The notes under the pieces were generated by a model. The model did no database searches and was not told where the DNA came from. It saw only the letters and a program-made list of their open reading frames with translations. Below, piece by piece: positions 18,231-27,656 of a DNA stretch of 64,000 bases. Each line of letters starts with the position of its first letter. Within the stretch, counting starts at the first letter, position 1. A program made the translations under genes and the position numbers. Origin of the DNA: Shewanella eurypsychrophilus (GTDB lineage: Bacteria > Pseudomonadota > Gammaproteobacteria > Enterobacterales > Shewanellaceae); assembly GCF_007004545.3 (NCBI RefSeq), contig NZ_CP045503.2:528501-592500 (forward strand), given 5' to 3'.

Positions 18231-19376
18231 ATGATGTTAGCAGCACCTAAGATTGATTCGTTTTATCCCCCGCGTAGAACCTTGATGGGACCAGGTCCCT
18301 CTGATGTGTATCCTGAAGTGCTCGCCGCACAATCCCGTCCGACTATTGGCCACTTAGACCCACTATTTGTCGGTATGATGGATGAGCTTAAATCACTTAT
18401 TCAATATGCGTTCCAGACAGAAAATGAGATGACCTTAGCGGTTTCTGCACCAGGCAGTGCCGGTATGGAAACCTGTTTTGTGAATCTTGTTGAAGCTGGT
18501 GAAAAGGTCATTGTTTGTCGAAATGGCGTATTTGGCGAGCGCATGCGTCAGAACGTTGAGCGCGTTGGTGCCACAGCGGTTATGGTTGATAACGAGTGGG
18601 GTGAGGCGGTCAGCCCTAGCGATGTCGAAGCGGCATTAAAGGCTCATCCAGATGCTAAGTTTTTAGCCTTCGTTCATGCAGAGACTTCTACCGGCGCACT
18701 TTCAGATGCTAAGCGTTTATGTGCACTGGCAAAACAATATGATTGCTTATCGATCGTCGATGCCGTGACATCAGTGGGTGGCGTCGAACTTAGGGTCGAT
18801 GAGTGGGGCATAGATGCTATTTACGCTGGTAGTCAGAAATGTCTATCTTGTGTGCCTGGCTTGTCACCTGTGTCGTTTTCACCTGCTGCAGTGGCAAAGA
18901 TTAAAGCCAGAACCACTCAGGTACAAAGCTGGTTTTTAGATCAGACATTGGTAATGGGTTATTGGAGCGGTACGGCTGATAACAGTGCCAAGCGCAGTTA
19001 TCACCATACAGCGCCAGTCAATGCGCTTTATGCGCTACATGAATCTTTACGAATACTGGCCAATGAAGGCTTAGAGGCGGCGTGGCAGCGACATGCAGAT
19101 ATGCATCAGATATTACGCCAAGGCTTAGAAGGTTTAGGGCTAAAGTTTGTTGTCGATGAGGCTTCACGTTTGCCACAGCTCAACGCAGTTTTTATTCCAG
19201 CAGGGATAGATGATGTAGCGGTGCGCAACTTGCTTTTAGAAAACTATAACCTTGAAATCGGTGCCGGTCTTGGTGCATTAGCGGGTAAGGCATGGCGTAT
19301 TGGCTTGATGGGCTTTGGTGCTCGCCGCGAGAATGTGGCCTTGTGTTTAAAGGCGCTGGAAGAAGTACTGAATTAG
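18231..19376 (+). CDS. Alanine-glyoxylate aminotransferase family protein (class V PLP)
   Basis: A 381-residue fold-type I class V aminotransferase of the alanine/serine-glyoxylate type. The N-terminal [14 protein letters not shown] and [10 protein letters not shown] blocks (about 18-46), [10 protein letters not shown] (72-81) and the PLP lysine Lys203 in [12 protein letters not shown] are all present. The family moves an amino group from alanine or serine to glyoxylate; which donor is used here cannot be read. Two adjacent ATGs (18231 and 18234) follow a GAGGAA box, and the second has the better spacing. The gene is monocistronic, bounded by the ilv terminator and a bidirectional terminator. 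Confidence 0.88.
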   Translation: MMLAAPKIDSFYPPRRTLMGPGPSDVYPEVLAAQSRPTIGHLDPLFVGMMDELKSLIQYAFQTENEMTLAVSAPGSAGMETCFVNLVEAGEKVIVCRNGVFGERMRQNVERVGATAVMVDNEWGEAVSPSDVEAALKAHPDAKFLAFVHAETSTGALSDAKRLCALAKQYDCLSIVDAVTSVGGVELRVDEWGIDAIYAGSQKCLSCVPGLSPVSFSPAAVAKIKARTTQVQSWFLDQTLVMGYWSGTADNSAKRSYHHTAPVNALYALHESLRILANEGLEAAWQRHADMHQILRQGLEGLGLKFVVDEASRLPQLNAVFIPAGIDDVAVRNLLLENYNLEIGAGLGALAGKAWRIGLMGFGARRENVALCLKALEEVLN

Positions 19377-19403
19377 ACAGTTAATTCGTCAATACACTAT
19401 AGG

Positions 19404-19432
19404 AAGGCCATTCGATTTCGAATGGCCTTTTT
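19404..19432. terminator. Bidirectional terminator
   Basis: AAGGCCATTCG/CGAATGGCCTT, an 11-base perfect stem flanked by T-rich sequence on the plus side. It lies between the convergent aminotransferase and TonB-receptor genes. Confidence 0.85.
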
Positions 19433-19481
19433 CGTTAAGCACAGTCGTTTTTATAAAAATTAAGTATCAGAGGTTAAAACA

Positions 19482-21476
19482 CTAAAAGGTGTAATCCATT
19501 TTTACCCAAGCAGTGCGTCCTGGCTCATTGACCTGAAACATCGGGCTGCTACCTGGAATATCATTACCGGCACCTGAGCGACTGATGTGTTCTGCGTAGG
19601 TGATATCAAACAGGTTTTCAACGCCTAGGCTGACAAGAATGCTCTCTTGATGCTTCCAGCTAGCATTTATTGAGAGCGTGCCAAAACTGCTACTGGCCGC
19701 TAAATCTTGACCTGAAATATTGCCCTCACCAATAGCTACTCTGTCTTGAGCCGCGACAAGTCGCCAGAGTAAGCCTGCACTCCATTGCTGGTATTGATAA
19801 TCTAAGGTGAGCCTTCCCTCGAGTGGCGGGATCTGGCCTAAAGGCGTGTTAGCAGTATCATTATCACCATGGCTGTAGCTAACACTGGTTTGGCTTGACC
19901 AATGCTCACTAATAGGGAATGTTGCCGCTATCTCCCCGCCATAGACTGTTGCATCAATATTGTAGGCTGACGTTTTATTGCTGTTAGCATCGATAAGAAT
20001 ATAGTCGCTGATCACCCCATAAAATAGCGAGGTTGAGATATCTATTTTACCTTGATAGAGCCAGCCAATATCGAGCTGTGAGGTTTTCTCTGGCGCTAGG
20101 TCGAACGCTTTATTCGATATATTGTCGACATCGGCTTTCATTATCTCCCAGTAATCAGGCATACGCTGGGCATGACCCACTCCTGCAAAGTACTGACTGT
20201 TGCCAGAAGAGAGCTCATAGCGAGTGTAGCCACTGAATAACTCATCGGTTCTATTGCCGCCTTGGGCAAGCATTAGTTCGGTTTGCCAATAATCTAATCT
20301 CACACCTGCAAGCAGCTTACCCTGTGATAGCAGTAGCTCTGATTCGACAAAGAGGCCACTATTTTGGTAGTGCATATTATCGTTGAAGGGCTTTGAGAGG
20401 AGATCATCAAGACCATTATCTACACTGGGGTCGATCTTGCGTCCCTCGTGCTTACTGTCCATGTAATCAACACCTAAGGTGAGATTCAAGCTGTCGCTTA
20501 AACTCAAGTCAGCCCAAAGGTGTGCTCCCATCGTGGCACGACGAACATTACTCCCAGAGTTAACGCCTTGATCGAACTGATCCATAATATGGTCATTTTC
20601 ATTGCTATAAGCTTGAAATTCTAGGCTTTGTAACAGTTCACCATCAAAGTCACTCTGAACTAAAAAGGTGAGGTTTTCATTATTGATCTCTCGGGCTTTA
20701 TTAGCGCGGTCAGCATACTCTGCCTCTCCAGAAGAGCGGCCATAGGCAAGCTCTACCACGGTCTCATCTGAAGGTGTCCAACCTAGCGCAACATTATAGT
20801 TCTGTCTGTCGTAACTTGACTGCACTGCGTTGCCATCACCATCTTGGAAGTGGTCGCTGCTAGATTGGTTAATATCCATATCGATATAGTGATCGCTATT
20901 GCCCGCTTTTAGTTCAACCAGGTAATCTTGTCTATCGAAGCTGCCCCCTGTGATACTGGCTCTTCCCTCGGTATCGGCCTCTTCAAAACGGTGACGATTT
21001 TTTTCAAACAGGACTGTGCCAGCTGAGCCTACTGGGCCATATTTTACGGTTTGAGGCCCCTTGATCACTGTGATGTTATCGTAGGCTTCTGGATAGATAT
21101 AAGCGGTTGGAGGATCCATACGTCCTCCACAGGTACCATAGACATGCTGACCGTCATCGACAATGCTCAGTCTGGAGCCGCCCAAGCCTCTTAATGTCGG
21201 GTCTCCGCCTGCGCCACCTTTACGACCTATGCTGAAGCCTGGGATTGTTTTGAGAAAGCCTGCGCCATCATAAGCGGGGAGTGGCAGCCTGGGTTTTTTA
21301 GGATCGCTTGAAACTCTAGTCGGGTCTTCAACTTGCTCTCCAGTGACGAGAATGCGCTCAATTGCAGGTTGCTTGTCATTATCACCACTAGCTGGTGTCG
21401 ATTGGGCGAAACAAAATGGACTAAAAATAGTGGTGGCTAAAACTGGAATTGCCAAATTCTTATATAGAAACATCAT
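19482..21476 (-). CDS. TonB-dependent receptor, copper (OprC/NosA) type
   Basis: A 664-residue outer-membrane receptor. A signal peptide (about 1-24, ending CFAQ) precedes a plug domain (about 40-165), a 22-strand barrel and a terminal aromatic residue (KMDYTF). The plug carries CGGRMDPPTAYIYPEAYDNI and VIKGPQTVKYGP, which are characteristic of the OprC/NosA TonB-copper receptor family. A copper or copper-chelate substrate is thus likely but not proven. The start is one of two adjacent ATGs. The gene lies 137 bases downstream of the metallo-hydrolase gene on the same strand. Confidence 0.87.
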   Translation of the reverse strand: MMFLYKNLAIPVLATTIFSPFCFAQSTPASGDNDKQPAIERILVTGEQVEDPTRVSSDPKKPRLPLPAYDGAGFLKTIPGFSIGRKGGAGGDPTLRGLGGSRLSIVDDGQHVYGTCGGRMDPPTAYIYPEAYDNITVIKGPQTVKYGPVGSAGTVLFEKNRHRFEEADTEGRASITGGSFDRQDYLVELKAGNSDHYIDMDINQSSSDHFQDGDGNAVQSSYDRQNYNVALGWTPSDETVVELAYGRSSGEAEYADRANKAREINNENLTFLVQSDFDGELLQSLEFQAYSNENDHIMDQFDQGVNSGSNVRRATMGAHLWADLSLSDSLNLTLGVDYMDSKHEGRKIDPSVDNGLDDLLSKPFNDNMHYQNSGLFVESELLLSQGKLLAGVRLDYWQTELMLAQGGNRTDELFSGYTRYELSSGNSQYFAGVGHAQRMPDYWEIMKADVDNISNKAFDLAPEKTSQLDIGWLYQGKIDISTSLFYGVISDYILIDANSNKTSAYNIDATVYGGEIAATFPISEHWSSQTSVSYSHGDNDTANTPLGQIPPLEGRLTLDYQYQQWSAGLLWRLVAAQDRVAIGEGNISGQDLAASSSFGTLSINASWKHQESILVSLGVENLFDITYAEHISRSGAGNDIPGSSPMFQVNEPGRTAWVKMDYTF

Positions 21477-21613
21477 GGCGAGCTCATCTTTTTTTATGAT
21501 TTCGCTCTTTATACACTGCTGTTTTCCACCGACAAGAGGTAAGTGCGCAGGTGCGGCAAAGGGTCACAGGCTGACGTGACCAAGATCACTGACCTCGTTG
21601 ATATTTCGTCTAT

Positions 21614-22726
21614 TTAATATGCAGCTAACAACTCAGTTTGCATCACCTCTCGCCACCAAGCCTGACTAGATTTAACTTGGGTATCAAGTGCTACAACCTG
21701 TCCCATTATGGGAGTCACAAGTTTAACATTTGCTGTTGCAGCTAAGGCCGTGATCCGCTCTAAGGGTTCATACCAACTATGAAATGCCAGATCGAAAGTG
21801 CCGTTATGTATCGGCATCATCTGGCGGCCTTTAAGGTCAATATGAGCTTGCAGGCTTTGCTCTGGAGTCATATGGATGGTCGGCCAATCTTTGTCATAGG
21901 CACCAGTTTCGACCATAGTGAGATCGAACGGCCCGAAGCGTTCGCCTATCTCTTTAAAGCCATCGAAGTAGCCAGAGTCGCCACTGAAATATAGCTTACT
22001 GTTTGGCGAGGCTATGACATAGGAGGCCCACAGGGTCTGGTTTTTGTCAAAGAGTCCACGTCCAGAAAAATGTTGAGTAGGGGTTGCAGTCAAGGTGACA
22101 TCAGCAATTGTTACCGATTGCCACCAATCTAGGCTGGTGATTTTATCCGTGCTGACCCCCCATTTTTCAAGATGATTGTCTACGCCAAGAGGAACGACAA
22201 AATGGGCGATCTTATCGGCTAAGGTCTTGATGGTCTGTTTGTCGAGGTGATCATAGTGATCATGAGAGATAATCACCCCATCGATATCAGGCAATTCATT
22301 AAGTGAAATGGGTGTTTGGTGGAAGCGTTTAGGCCCTGCAAAACTAAAAGGCGAGGCTCTGTCGCTGAATACTGGATCGATAAGCCATCTCTGTCCCGCT
22401 ATCTGGATGAAAATACTCGAATGTCCAAGCCTGATAACGGTATCTTGGTCTCGCGGGAGTTGTTCTAGAGAGTTAGCCGTTTGTTCAATGACAGGAATTG
22501 CATTTTTAGGTAGTGAGTCTACACGTTTCTCTGTTGCATAACGTAGCAACAGAGGAAGAATCGCAGTGTCTTCTGTGAAGTCTTTAGCCGTATTAATGTA
22601 ACCACCATCTGCCAGGTGATGGGTGGCAGAAATCTTTGTTGTTTCGACTAAACCTGCGTTTGACTGTGTAGTGGCGAGCATAATGCCTCCGATGAGTAAG
22701 CCGATAATCAGTGTTGTTAGTTTCAT
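21614..22726 (-). CDS. Metallo-beta-lactamase fold hydrolase (NAPE-PLD/RomA-like)
   Basis: A 370-residue protein with an N-terminal signal or anchor (about 1-24, ending SNAG) and a metallo-beta-lactamase fold. The metal motif is SHDHYDHLD (His155, His157, Asp159, His160). Upstream blocks GHSSIFIQ and WLIDPVFSDRASP, and the later YFSGDSGYFDGF and PIHNGTFDLAFH, place it in the UlaG/NAPE-PLD-like group sometimes called RomA. Export to the periplasm is likely from the signal. Its substrate is unknown. It is divergent from a TetR gene with a large palindrome between them, which suggests repression by that regulator. Confidence 0.83.
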   Translation of the reverse strand: MKLTTLIIGLLIGGIMLATTQSNAGLVETTKISATHHLADGGYINTAKDFTEDTAILPLLLRYATEKRVDSLPKNAIPVIEQTANSLEQLPRDQDTVIRLGHSSIFIQIAGQRWLIDPVFSDRASPFSFAGPKRFHQTPISLNELPDIDGVIISHDHYDHLDKQTIKTLADKIAHFVVPLGVDNHLEKWGVSTDKITSLDWWQSVTIADVTLTATPTQHFSGRGLFDKNQTLWASYVIASPNSKLYFSGDSGYFDGFKEIGERFGPFDLTMVETGAYDKDWPTIHMTPEQSLQAHIDLKGRQMMPIHNGTFDLAFHSWYEPLERITALAATANVKLVTPIMGQVVALDTQVKSSQAWWREVMQTELLAAY

Positions 22727-22734
22727 AAATATGG

Positions 22735-22775
22735 AATCATTAAGTAAACTATACCGTGTAGTTTACTTAATGATT
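22735..22775. promoter_or_regulatory. Large palindromic operator between the hydrolase and TetR genes
   Basis: Two perfect 17-base arms, AATCATTAAGTAAACTA and its complement, flank a seven-base spacer. The left arm ends nine bases from the hydrolase start codon. A partial copy of the inner motif (AAGTAAACCG) follows at 22781-22790. The arrangement suits a repressor site acting on both divergent genes. Confidence 0.7.
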
Positions 22776-22844
22776 TTGAAAAGTAAACCGATCAGTGTAA
22801 AATAACTAAGCCGAACAACGGATACTCAAACTAAGAAACTGAAA

Positions 22845-23453
22845 ATGATAGAAAAAAAATTATCTCGTAGTGAATTTAAGCGAAAAGCTATTATTGAAGC
22901 AGCTATGGCTGAGTTTGAGGCAAAGGGGTTTAAGGCCACGAGTATGGATGATATTGCTAAGCGGGCGGAGGTTTCAAAGCGTACGGTTTATAATCACTTT
23001 GCGAATAAGGATGCGTTATTTAGTGCCATTATGGTTGAGATGATGTCGCTGCTTTGTACTTTTGAGCATGTGCCGTTTTCAGAAGAGACATCATTAGAGC
23101 TACAGTTAAGCTTGGTCGCTGAGCAGGAGATCTCACATCTGCGATCCGAAGCATTTCTCCCTATGGCTAGGGTGATCATCGCCGAGGCGATTCACTCTCC
23201 AGACCTGATTCAAGAAGCGATGCTAGAGTTTAGTGATAAAGAATCTCCACTGACAAGTTGGTTTTATGCTGCCTACGATGCGGGTGTCTTGAAGACTGAG
23301 CACCCTGAAATTGTAGTCACTCAATTTATGGCTGTGATTAAAGCATTTTGTTTCTGGCCTCAACTTATTCAAGGCGCTAAATTTCCAGCTGATGACGAAA
23401 TCGCTAGGATTAAGGAAACTGCAGTACAGATGGTGTTGAAGCAGTACACCTAA
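22845..23453 (+). CDS. TetR/AcrR family regulator
   Basis: A 202-residue TetR-type repressor. The HTH covers about residues 12-58 (FKATSMDDIAKRAEVSKRTVYNHFANKDALF), and an AefR-like C-terminal domain follows with FCFWPQLIQG near residue 175. It is divergent from the metallo-hydrolase with the 41-base palindrome between them, so self-control and control of the hydrolase are likely. The ligand is unknown. A long perfect inverted repeat lies 30 bases after its stop. Confidence 0.88.
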   Translation: MIEKKLSRSEFKRKAIIEAAMAEFEAKGFKATSMDDIAKRAEVSKRTVYNHFANKDALFSAIMVEMMSLLCTFEHVPFSEETSLELQLSLVAEQEISHLRSEAFLPMARVIIAEAIHSPDLIQEAMLEFSDKESPLTSWFYAAYDAGVLKTEHPEIVVTQFMAVIKAFCFWPQLIQGAKFPADDEIARIKETAVQMVLKQYT

Positions 23454-23482
23454 AAATCGTTCATTCATGCTGGATGAAACCC

Positions 23483-23517
23483 CTATTAATAATGGGTGTG
23501 TGACCCATTATTAATAG
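23483..23517. repeat. 35-base perfect inverted repeat
   Basis: Arms CTATTAATAATGGGT and ACCCATTATTAATAG (15 bases each) around GTGTG. No T-run follows on either strand, so it is not a standard intrinsic terminator. It lies in the 284-base gap between the TetR gene and the haem protein, which otherwise shows nothing recognisable. Confidence 0.7.
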
Positions 23518-23737
23518 CAGTGAATAAGGTTATATCTAGTCACACCTATCTTCTGGTTAAGTCTTGCTAGCTATCAAGCAGTTCCTATAAGCCAATCTGG
23601 CTTACTAGGTATTTTATCTTTTTTATTTTCTAAGCGTTACGCAGGCCTGTTTGTTCTTGTCTACTATCTATATTGATTAGCTTTCCACATGAGCCATTTG
23701 GGCTCTCATGGGCATAATCAACAATATAGGTTAAATC

Positions 23738-24364
23738 ATGGAACGAAAACTTATACTTCTACTGCTAATTTTTATTCAATTTCCCTTATGTTCACAAGAG
23801 CTTGAATCTTTACCTGAGGTCAGGATAGCAAGCTCAGTGAAAGACTTACTCGTGTCGACGAGAAAGATTTATACCATGGAAGTCACCAATAAATTATTCA
23901 AAGATGGCACAGGCTCAATTAAGGAGTACAAACACCAAAGAGGTTTTGCCCCCTTGCCTGCCCAGCTGATTAAGGGCATTGCGCAAGATATGATCCACGA
24001 GTCTAAGGATGAGGTGATTATTCACCTGAAGAGCAAATATTTTGTGAGTGAAGAGGGCAGGCTCGTTGATGATAAAGAGAAGGCCGCGTGGGACTTTTTA
24101 CTGCAGCAGCAAAATGCAGCAACGAATGTTGAGGGGATGAACTGGGAGCCATATTTGTATATCAGTAACAAGGAGGGAGTCGATTACCTTACTTATATCT
24201 CGTCAGACATTGCTACCACAAAGCAATGTGTTTCTTGCCATGAAATTCAAGAGTTAAACGCATCGGTGCAATATGCACGTAAACAACATGGAATAACAGA
24301 TAAACCCACATTGAAACGATGGCATATGATAGGCATATTTAAGATTGAAGTTAAGCTGAAATGA
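23738..24364 (+). CDS. Periplasmic mono-haem protein, DUF3365/Tll0287-like
   Basis: A 208-residue protein with a signal peptide (about 1-19) and one c-type haem motif, CVSCH at 164-168, near the C-terminus. The preceding YLTYISSDIATTKQ and the pattern of a helical body ending in a CxxCH match the DUF3365 (Tll0287-like) domain, often found as a haem-based sensor or redox module. There is no membrane anchor beyond the signal and no partner domain, so it is probably a soluble periplasmic protein. Its redox partner is unknown. It appears to be transcribed alone. Confidence 0.75.
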   Translation: MERKLILLLLIFIQFPLCSQELESLPEVRIASSVKDLLVSTRKIYTMEVTNKLFKDGTGSIKEYKHQRGFAPLPAQLIKGIAQDMIHESKDEVIIHLKSKYFVSEEGRLVDDKEKAAWDFLLQQQNAATNVEGMNWEPYLYISNKEGVDYLTYISSDIATTKQCVSCHEIQELNASVQYARKQHGITDKPTLKRWHMIGIFKIEVKLK

Positions 24365-24412
24365 CTGCAGGCATAGTTTACATCGCTATCACTGGTGTTA
24401 ATTAGACTGCTT

Positions 24413-24479
24413 ATACCAATCTGGATAAGTAAGTGGTTTTAACCAGTAAGAATGATCAAGTATTTATGCGGGTTGGTAT
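24413..24479. repeat. REP-like imperfect palindrome
   Basis: The ends ATACCAATCTGGATAA and TTATGCGGGTTGGTAT are imperfectly complementary (about 15 of 19 positions over the full arms), and an inner TGGTT/AACCA palindrome lies between them. The size (67 bases) and intergenic position suit a dispersed palindromic element; I see only this copy in the window. Confidence 0.45.
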
Positions 24480-24489
24480 TAATGATTGA

Positions 24490-24519
24490 CGACTCTCCAT
24501 AACCCAATAGGGAGAGTCG
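24490..24519. terminator. Hairpin between convergent genes
   Basis: CGACTCTCC pairs with GGAGAGTCG, a perfect 9-base stem with a 12-base loop. It lies between the convergent haem-protein and NSS transporter genes, but the T-runs are weak on both sides. Confidence 0.5.
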
Positions 24520-24529
24520 TTTGGCTAAT

Positions 24530-25888
24530 TTATTTATTAAATAGCTGCACTATGATCAGGATGATGAGCAGTGGACAGACATATTTCACATACACAGGCC
24601 AAATCCGCCAGAATAGACTACTACAGTCGGCTCCTTCCTGAGCTTGGATCTCTTTAATAAGATCGTTTCTCTGCCATACCCAGCCAAGATAGATAGCAAT
24701 ACCTAAGGCAATTAAAGGCTGAGCTCTTTCTGTTGTCACAGTGATCATAAAGCTAAATAGCTGTTCGAAGTTTAAGACGACTGTGAGCGACATTATAATG
24801 ATTAATCCGCCGACCAGGTAAGTGGCCTTATTACGTCCGATCTGTTTCTTCTCTACCAAGTAGCTGGTGGGCACTTCAACAATAGAGATAGCCGAGGTGA
24901 GGCCTGCTATGGTCATTAGCACGAAGAAAATGAAGGCTAATATATATTGCAGGCTCCCACCTAACGTATCAAACAAAGCGGGAAGTACGGTAAAGACCAA
25001 GGTGTCTGAGTTTAATAAGCTGCCATCTTCACTGAAGATCTGTACACCATTATGTTGAGCGACATACATGGCCGGTATGATCATCATAGCGGCAAGAAAT
25101 GCCACGCTGGTGTCTGTAAGCGTGACGTAAGCAGTCAACTTACCTATGTGCTCTTTTTGGCTTAAGTAAGCGCCGTAGACCATCATGGCACCGGTACCTA
25201 TGGTCAATGAGAAGAAGGTCTGACCTAAAGCACCTACTAACACATCGGCATCCCATACTCGGGAAAAGTCAGGGATAAGCAAGACTTCCAGTCCTTCCAT
25301 CGCGCCTGGCAGAGTTAAGATATAGATCACCCCTAAGACTAATATACTGAGCAGTAATGGCATTAAGCGTTTTGACCAGCGTTCTATGCCTTGCTGTACA
25401 CCTTGGCGAATAACCCAGATAACCATCAAGATAAACAGAGTAGTGAACACCAAGTTTCGGGATAAAGAAAAATCCATTAACCAAGATGAAATATCTGAAA
25501 AACCGAACATTTCGGCGAGTGGTGCTAAGGCAAAACTGACGAACCAGCCTGAAAGTATGGTGTAAAAAGTACAAATTAAGGTGGCTGTTAAGATTGAAGC
25601 AAAACCGATAAATTTACCTATGCCGCGACTCAAAGGATTTGACCCTAGCTTGCTCATTGCATCGGCGGGGTTTGTCTGACCATGTCTACCAATCATCAGC
25701 TCGGCGACAAGCATGGGGTAACCAAGAATAACGATCAGTACCAAGTAAACCAGCAAGAAAGCGCCACCGCCATGGTTTGCTGCTTGGGTAGGGAAGCCCC
25801 AGATATTACCGACGCCGACGGCTGAGCCTGCAGCTGCCATGATGAAGCCAATTCTTGAGCTGAAATGGTTAGAACTTACTGAACTCAT
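24530..25888 (-). CDS. Sodium-dependent transporter, NSS (SNF) family
   Basis: A 452-residue inner-membrane symporter of the neurotransmitter:sodium symporter family, with about eleven to twelve hydrophobic segments. The N-terminal FIMAAAGSAVGVGNIWGFP (about 14-32) is the family's unwound TM1 sodium and substrate site. NHGGGAFLLVYL and later SLTIGTGAMMVYGAY fit TM2 and TM6. Bacterial members import amino acids such as tryptophan, tyrosine or hydrophobic residues; the substrate here is not determined. It is monocistronic. Confidence 0.9.
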   Translation of the reverse strand: MSSVSSNHFSSRIGFIMAAAGSAVGVGNIWGFPTQAANHGGGAFLLVYLVLIVILGYPMLVAELMIGRHGQTNPADAMSKLGSNPLSRGIGKFIGFASILTATLICTFYTILSGWFVSFALAPLAEMFGFSDISSWLMDFSLSRNLVFTTLFILMVIWVIRQGVQQGIERWSKRLMPLLLSILVLGVIYILTLPGAMEGLEVLLIPDFSRVWDADVLVGALGQTFFSLTIGTGAMMVYGAYLSQKEHIGKLTAYVTLTDTSVAFLAAMMIIPAMYVAQHNGVQIFSEDGSLLNSDTLVFTVLPALFDTLGGSLQYILAFIFFVLMTIAGLTSAISIVEVPTSYLVEKKQIGRNKATYLVGGLIIIMSLTVVLNFEQLFSFMITVTTERAQPLIALGIAIYLGWVWQRNDLIKEIQAQEGADCSSLFWRIWPVYVKYVCPLLIILIIVQLFNK

Positions 25889-26177
25889 ACTTATCTCTCA
25901 TTTTTTAATGAGGGCGCATCATAGTCCTTTATTTTAGCTGGTCAATGGTGTTTTATCGCTTTAACTAAGCAGTATGCGAGTGCTTTATCACGGAAAGATT
26001 GGATTTGATGATATTTATTCTTTTGATTTTGGTTATTGGCGAGACTATCTTGCGGATTGTTTTTCAAGGTTAAAGATAGCGCAAGATTATTGCGTATTAG
26101 TTTTTTACTCTTTTTGCGATCGAATAGATAAAAAGTAATCGGAGTCGGTATTTTCTCTAGCTGTATATCACTTGATA

Positions 26178-26654
26178 TTAACTTGGCAGAGGAATGCTGG
26201 TTTGGCTCTTGACCTGTTTTAGCACGAAGCTTGAATGGATCCCTGCGATATGAGGGTGAGTGGTGAGTTTATCGAGTAGAAAGAGTTTGAATTGAGCCAT
26301 ATCGGCGACCAAGACTTTTAGCTGGTAATCGGCGTCGCTACCAGTAAGTAAGCAGCATTCCTGCACCTCGTCATAATTACTCACAGTTGCTTCAAATGAC
26401 TCTAGGATCTCCTTAGCATGCTTTTCTAATCTGACTTGCACGTAGGCTGTCAGTGAAAGCTGGAAGTGTTCGGCCGAGAGTAGGGTGGCGTAACCTGAGA
26501 TAACCCCAGACTCTTCCAAAGCCTTAACTCGGCGAGAGCAAGGCGAAGCGGAGAGCCCTACTTTTTCGGCTAACTCCTGATTAGACAGCTTGCCATGACT
26601 TTGCATCAGTCGCAGAATCGCCAGATCTATTTTGTCTAATTGCAGCTCTGCCAT
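26178..26654 (-). CDS. Lrp/AsnC family regulator
   Basis: A 158-residue regulator with an N-terminal winged HTH (LDKIDLAILRLMQSHGKLSNQELAEKVGLS, about 6-35, then SRRVKALEESGVI) and a C-terminal RAM/AsnC ligand domain (about 65-150) containing CCLLTGSDADYQL. It probably responds to an amino acid. It is not Lrp itself judging by the N-terminus, and its target is unknown. The 289-base interval on its downstream side, up to the NSS transporter start, shows nothing recognisable. Confidence 0.88.
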   Translation of the reverse strand: MAELQLDKIDLAILRLMQSHGKLSNQELAEKVGLSASPCSRRVKALEESGVISGYATLLSAEHFQLSLTAYVQVRLEKHAKEILESFEATVSNYDEVQECCLLTGSDADYQLKVLVADMAQFKLFLLDKLTTHPHIAGIHSSFVLKQVKSQTSIPLPS

Positions 26655-26764
26655 AGGGTTCTCATTGGTGTCTTAGAAAGAAAAATTTGTTAGACACTCA
26701 TAATAAAGCATTCTTGATGCTTGAGGTTAGTCAAAGAGAGTATTTCATCTCTTTGGCTTGATAT

Positions 26765-27568
26765 TTATGACGGTTTGATTGGTTTCCAGAGTGTCAGCAG
26801 TTTATTGGCCATAGACCCGATATAGGGGAAGATCTTATGTATGACAAGCAAGCTTACCAGTCCTATTATTCCGCCTAAAAAGGTGGAGGCGAGCACATCT
26901 TGTGTCCAATGCATCCCGAGTAGCATACGGCTGAACCCCATGGCAATACTCCAGCCAAAGAGCAGGCTGGGGATCCATATATTGCCAGCTATGAGGAGGT
27001 AATAGCTGGCGACCATAGTTAAGGTGATTGCAAAAAGAGTATGACCGGATGGGAAGGCGAAGCCTATTTCATGCTGCCAGTGTTGTTTCACAAGTGGTGC
27101 TAGTGTCAGCTCTGTATCTGCAAATTCTATCTGATTAACTGCTGTCATCATGAGTTCTTTGCGTTCGGCTTTGGAAAGCGTGTAAAAGCTGTCTGTATTA
27201 AGTAGGTAATGCTGATCTAGCCAGACAGCGTTGGGGCGAGCCTCATTGAAGAAAGGTTTTAGATAATGATTGAGACCTAAAGTGGTGCACATGCTTAGCG
27301 AGATAGCGAGAAACAAGCTAAAAAATCGTGCGCGTTCCAGTCTTCGATAACTAAGCAGTAAGATTAACAGTACGCTTGCTACACCATAGGGGGCTGTTCC
27401 GGTAGAGGTGATCCAAAACAGAGCTTCAGCAGTGGTGGAATCGAGAGATAGCCAGGGAAATAATGAGGCATCTGAGACAAATAGTATGCCGGGAATGATG
27501 AGTAATATTAACCAGCCAAGCATTAATGGAAATATCACGGATGGCATAAGAGAGGAGAGATGCTTCAA
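26765..27568 (-). CDS. pgpB: PAP2 family phosphatase, PgpB-like
   Basis: A 267-residue membrane phosphatase. The three PAP2 motifs are visible: KPFFNEARPNAVW (about 107-119), FAFPSGHTLFA (about 170-180) and SRMLLGMHWTQDVLAS (about 211-226). The stretch FYTLSKAERK and the HWQHEIGFAFPSGHT block are very like E. coli PgpB, which dephosphorylates phosphatidylglycerol phosphate and undecaprenyl pyrophosphate. Around six membrane segments are predicted. It lies 88 bases downstream of creD on the same strand. Confidence 0.85.
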   Translation of the reverse strand: MKHLSSLMPSVIFPLMLGWLILLIIPGILFVSDASLFPWLSLDSTTAEALFWITSTGTAPYGVASVLLILLLSYRRLERARFFSLFLAISLSMCTTLGLNHYLKPFFNEARPNAVWLDQHYLLNTDSFYTLSKAERKELMMTAVNQIEFADTELTLAPLVKQHWQHEIGFAFPSGHTLFAITLTMVASYYLLIAGNIWIPSLLFGWSIAMGFSRMLLGMHWTQDVLASTFLGGIIGLVSLLVIHKIFPYIGSMANKLLTLWKPIKPS

Positions 27569-27656
27569 AGGAATAGCCTCAGAGTAAAAGAGCCTAGGCT
27601 AACTTGTCAGTTATTAGCAAGCTAGCCTATTAGAGGGGAATATGAATTAAATATCG

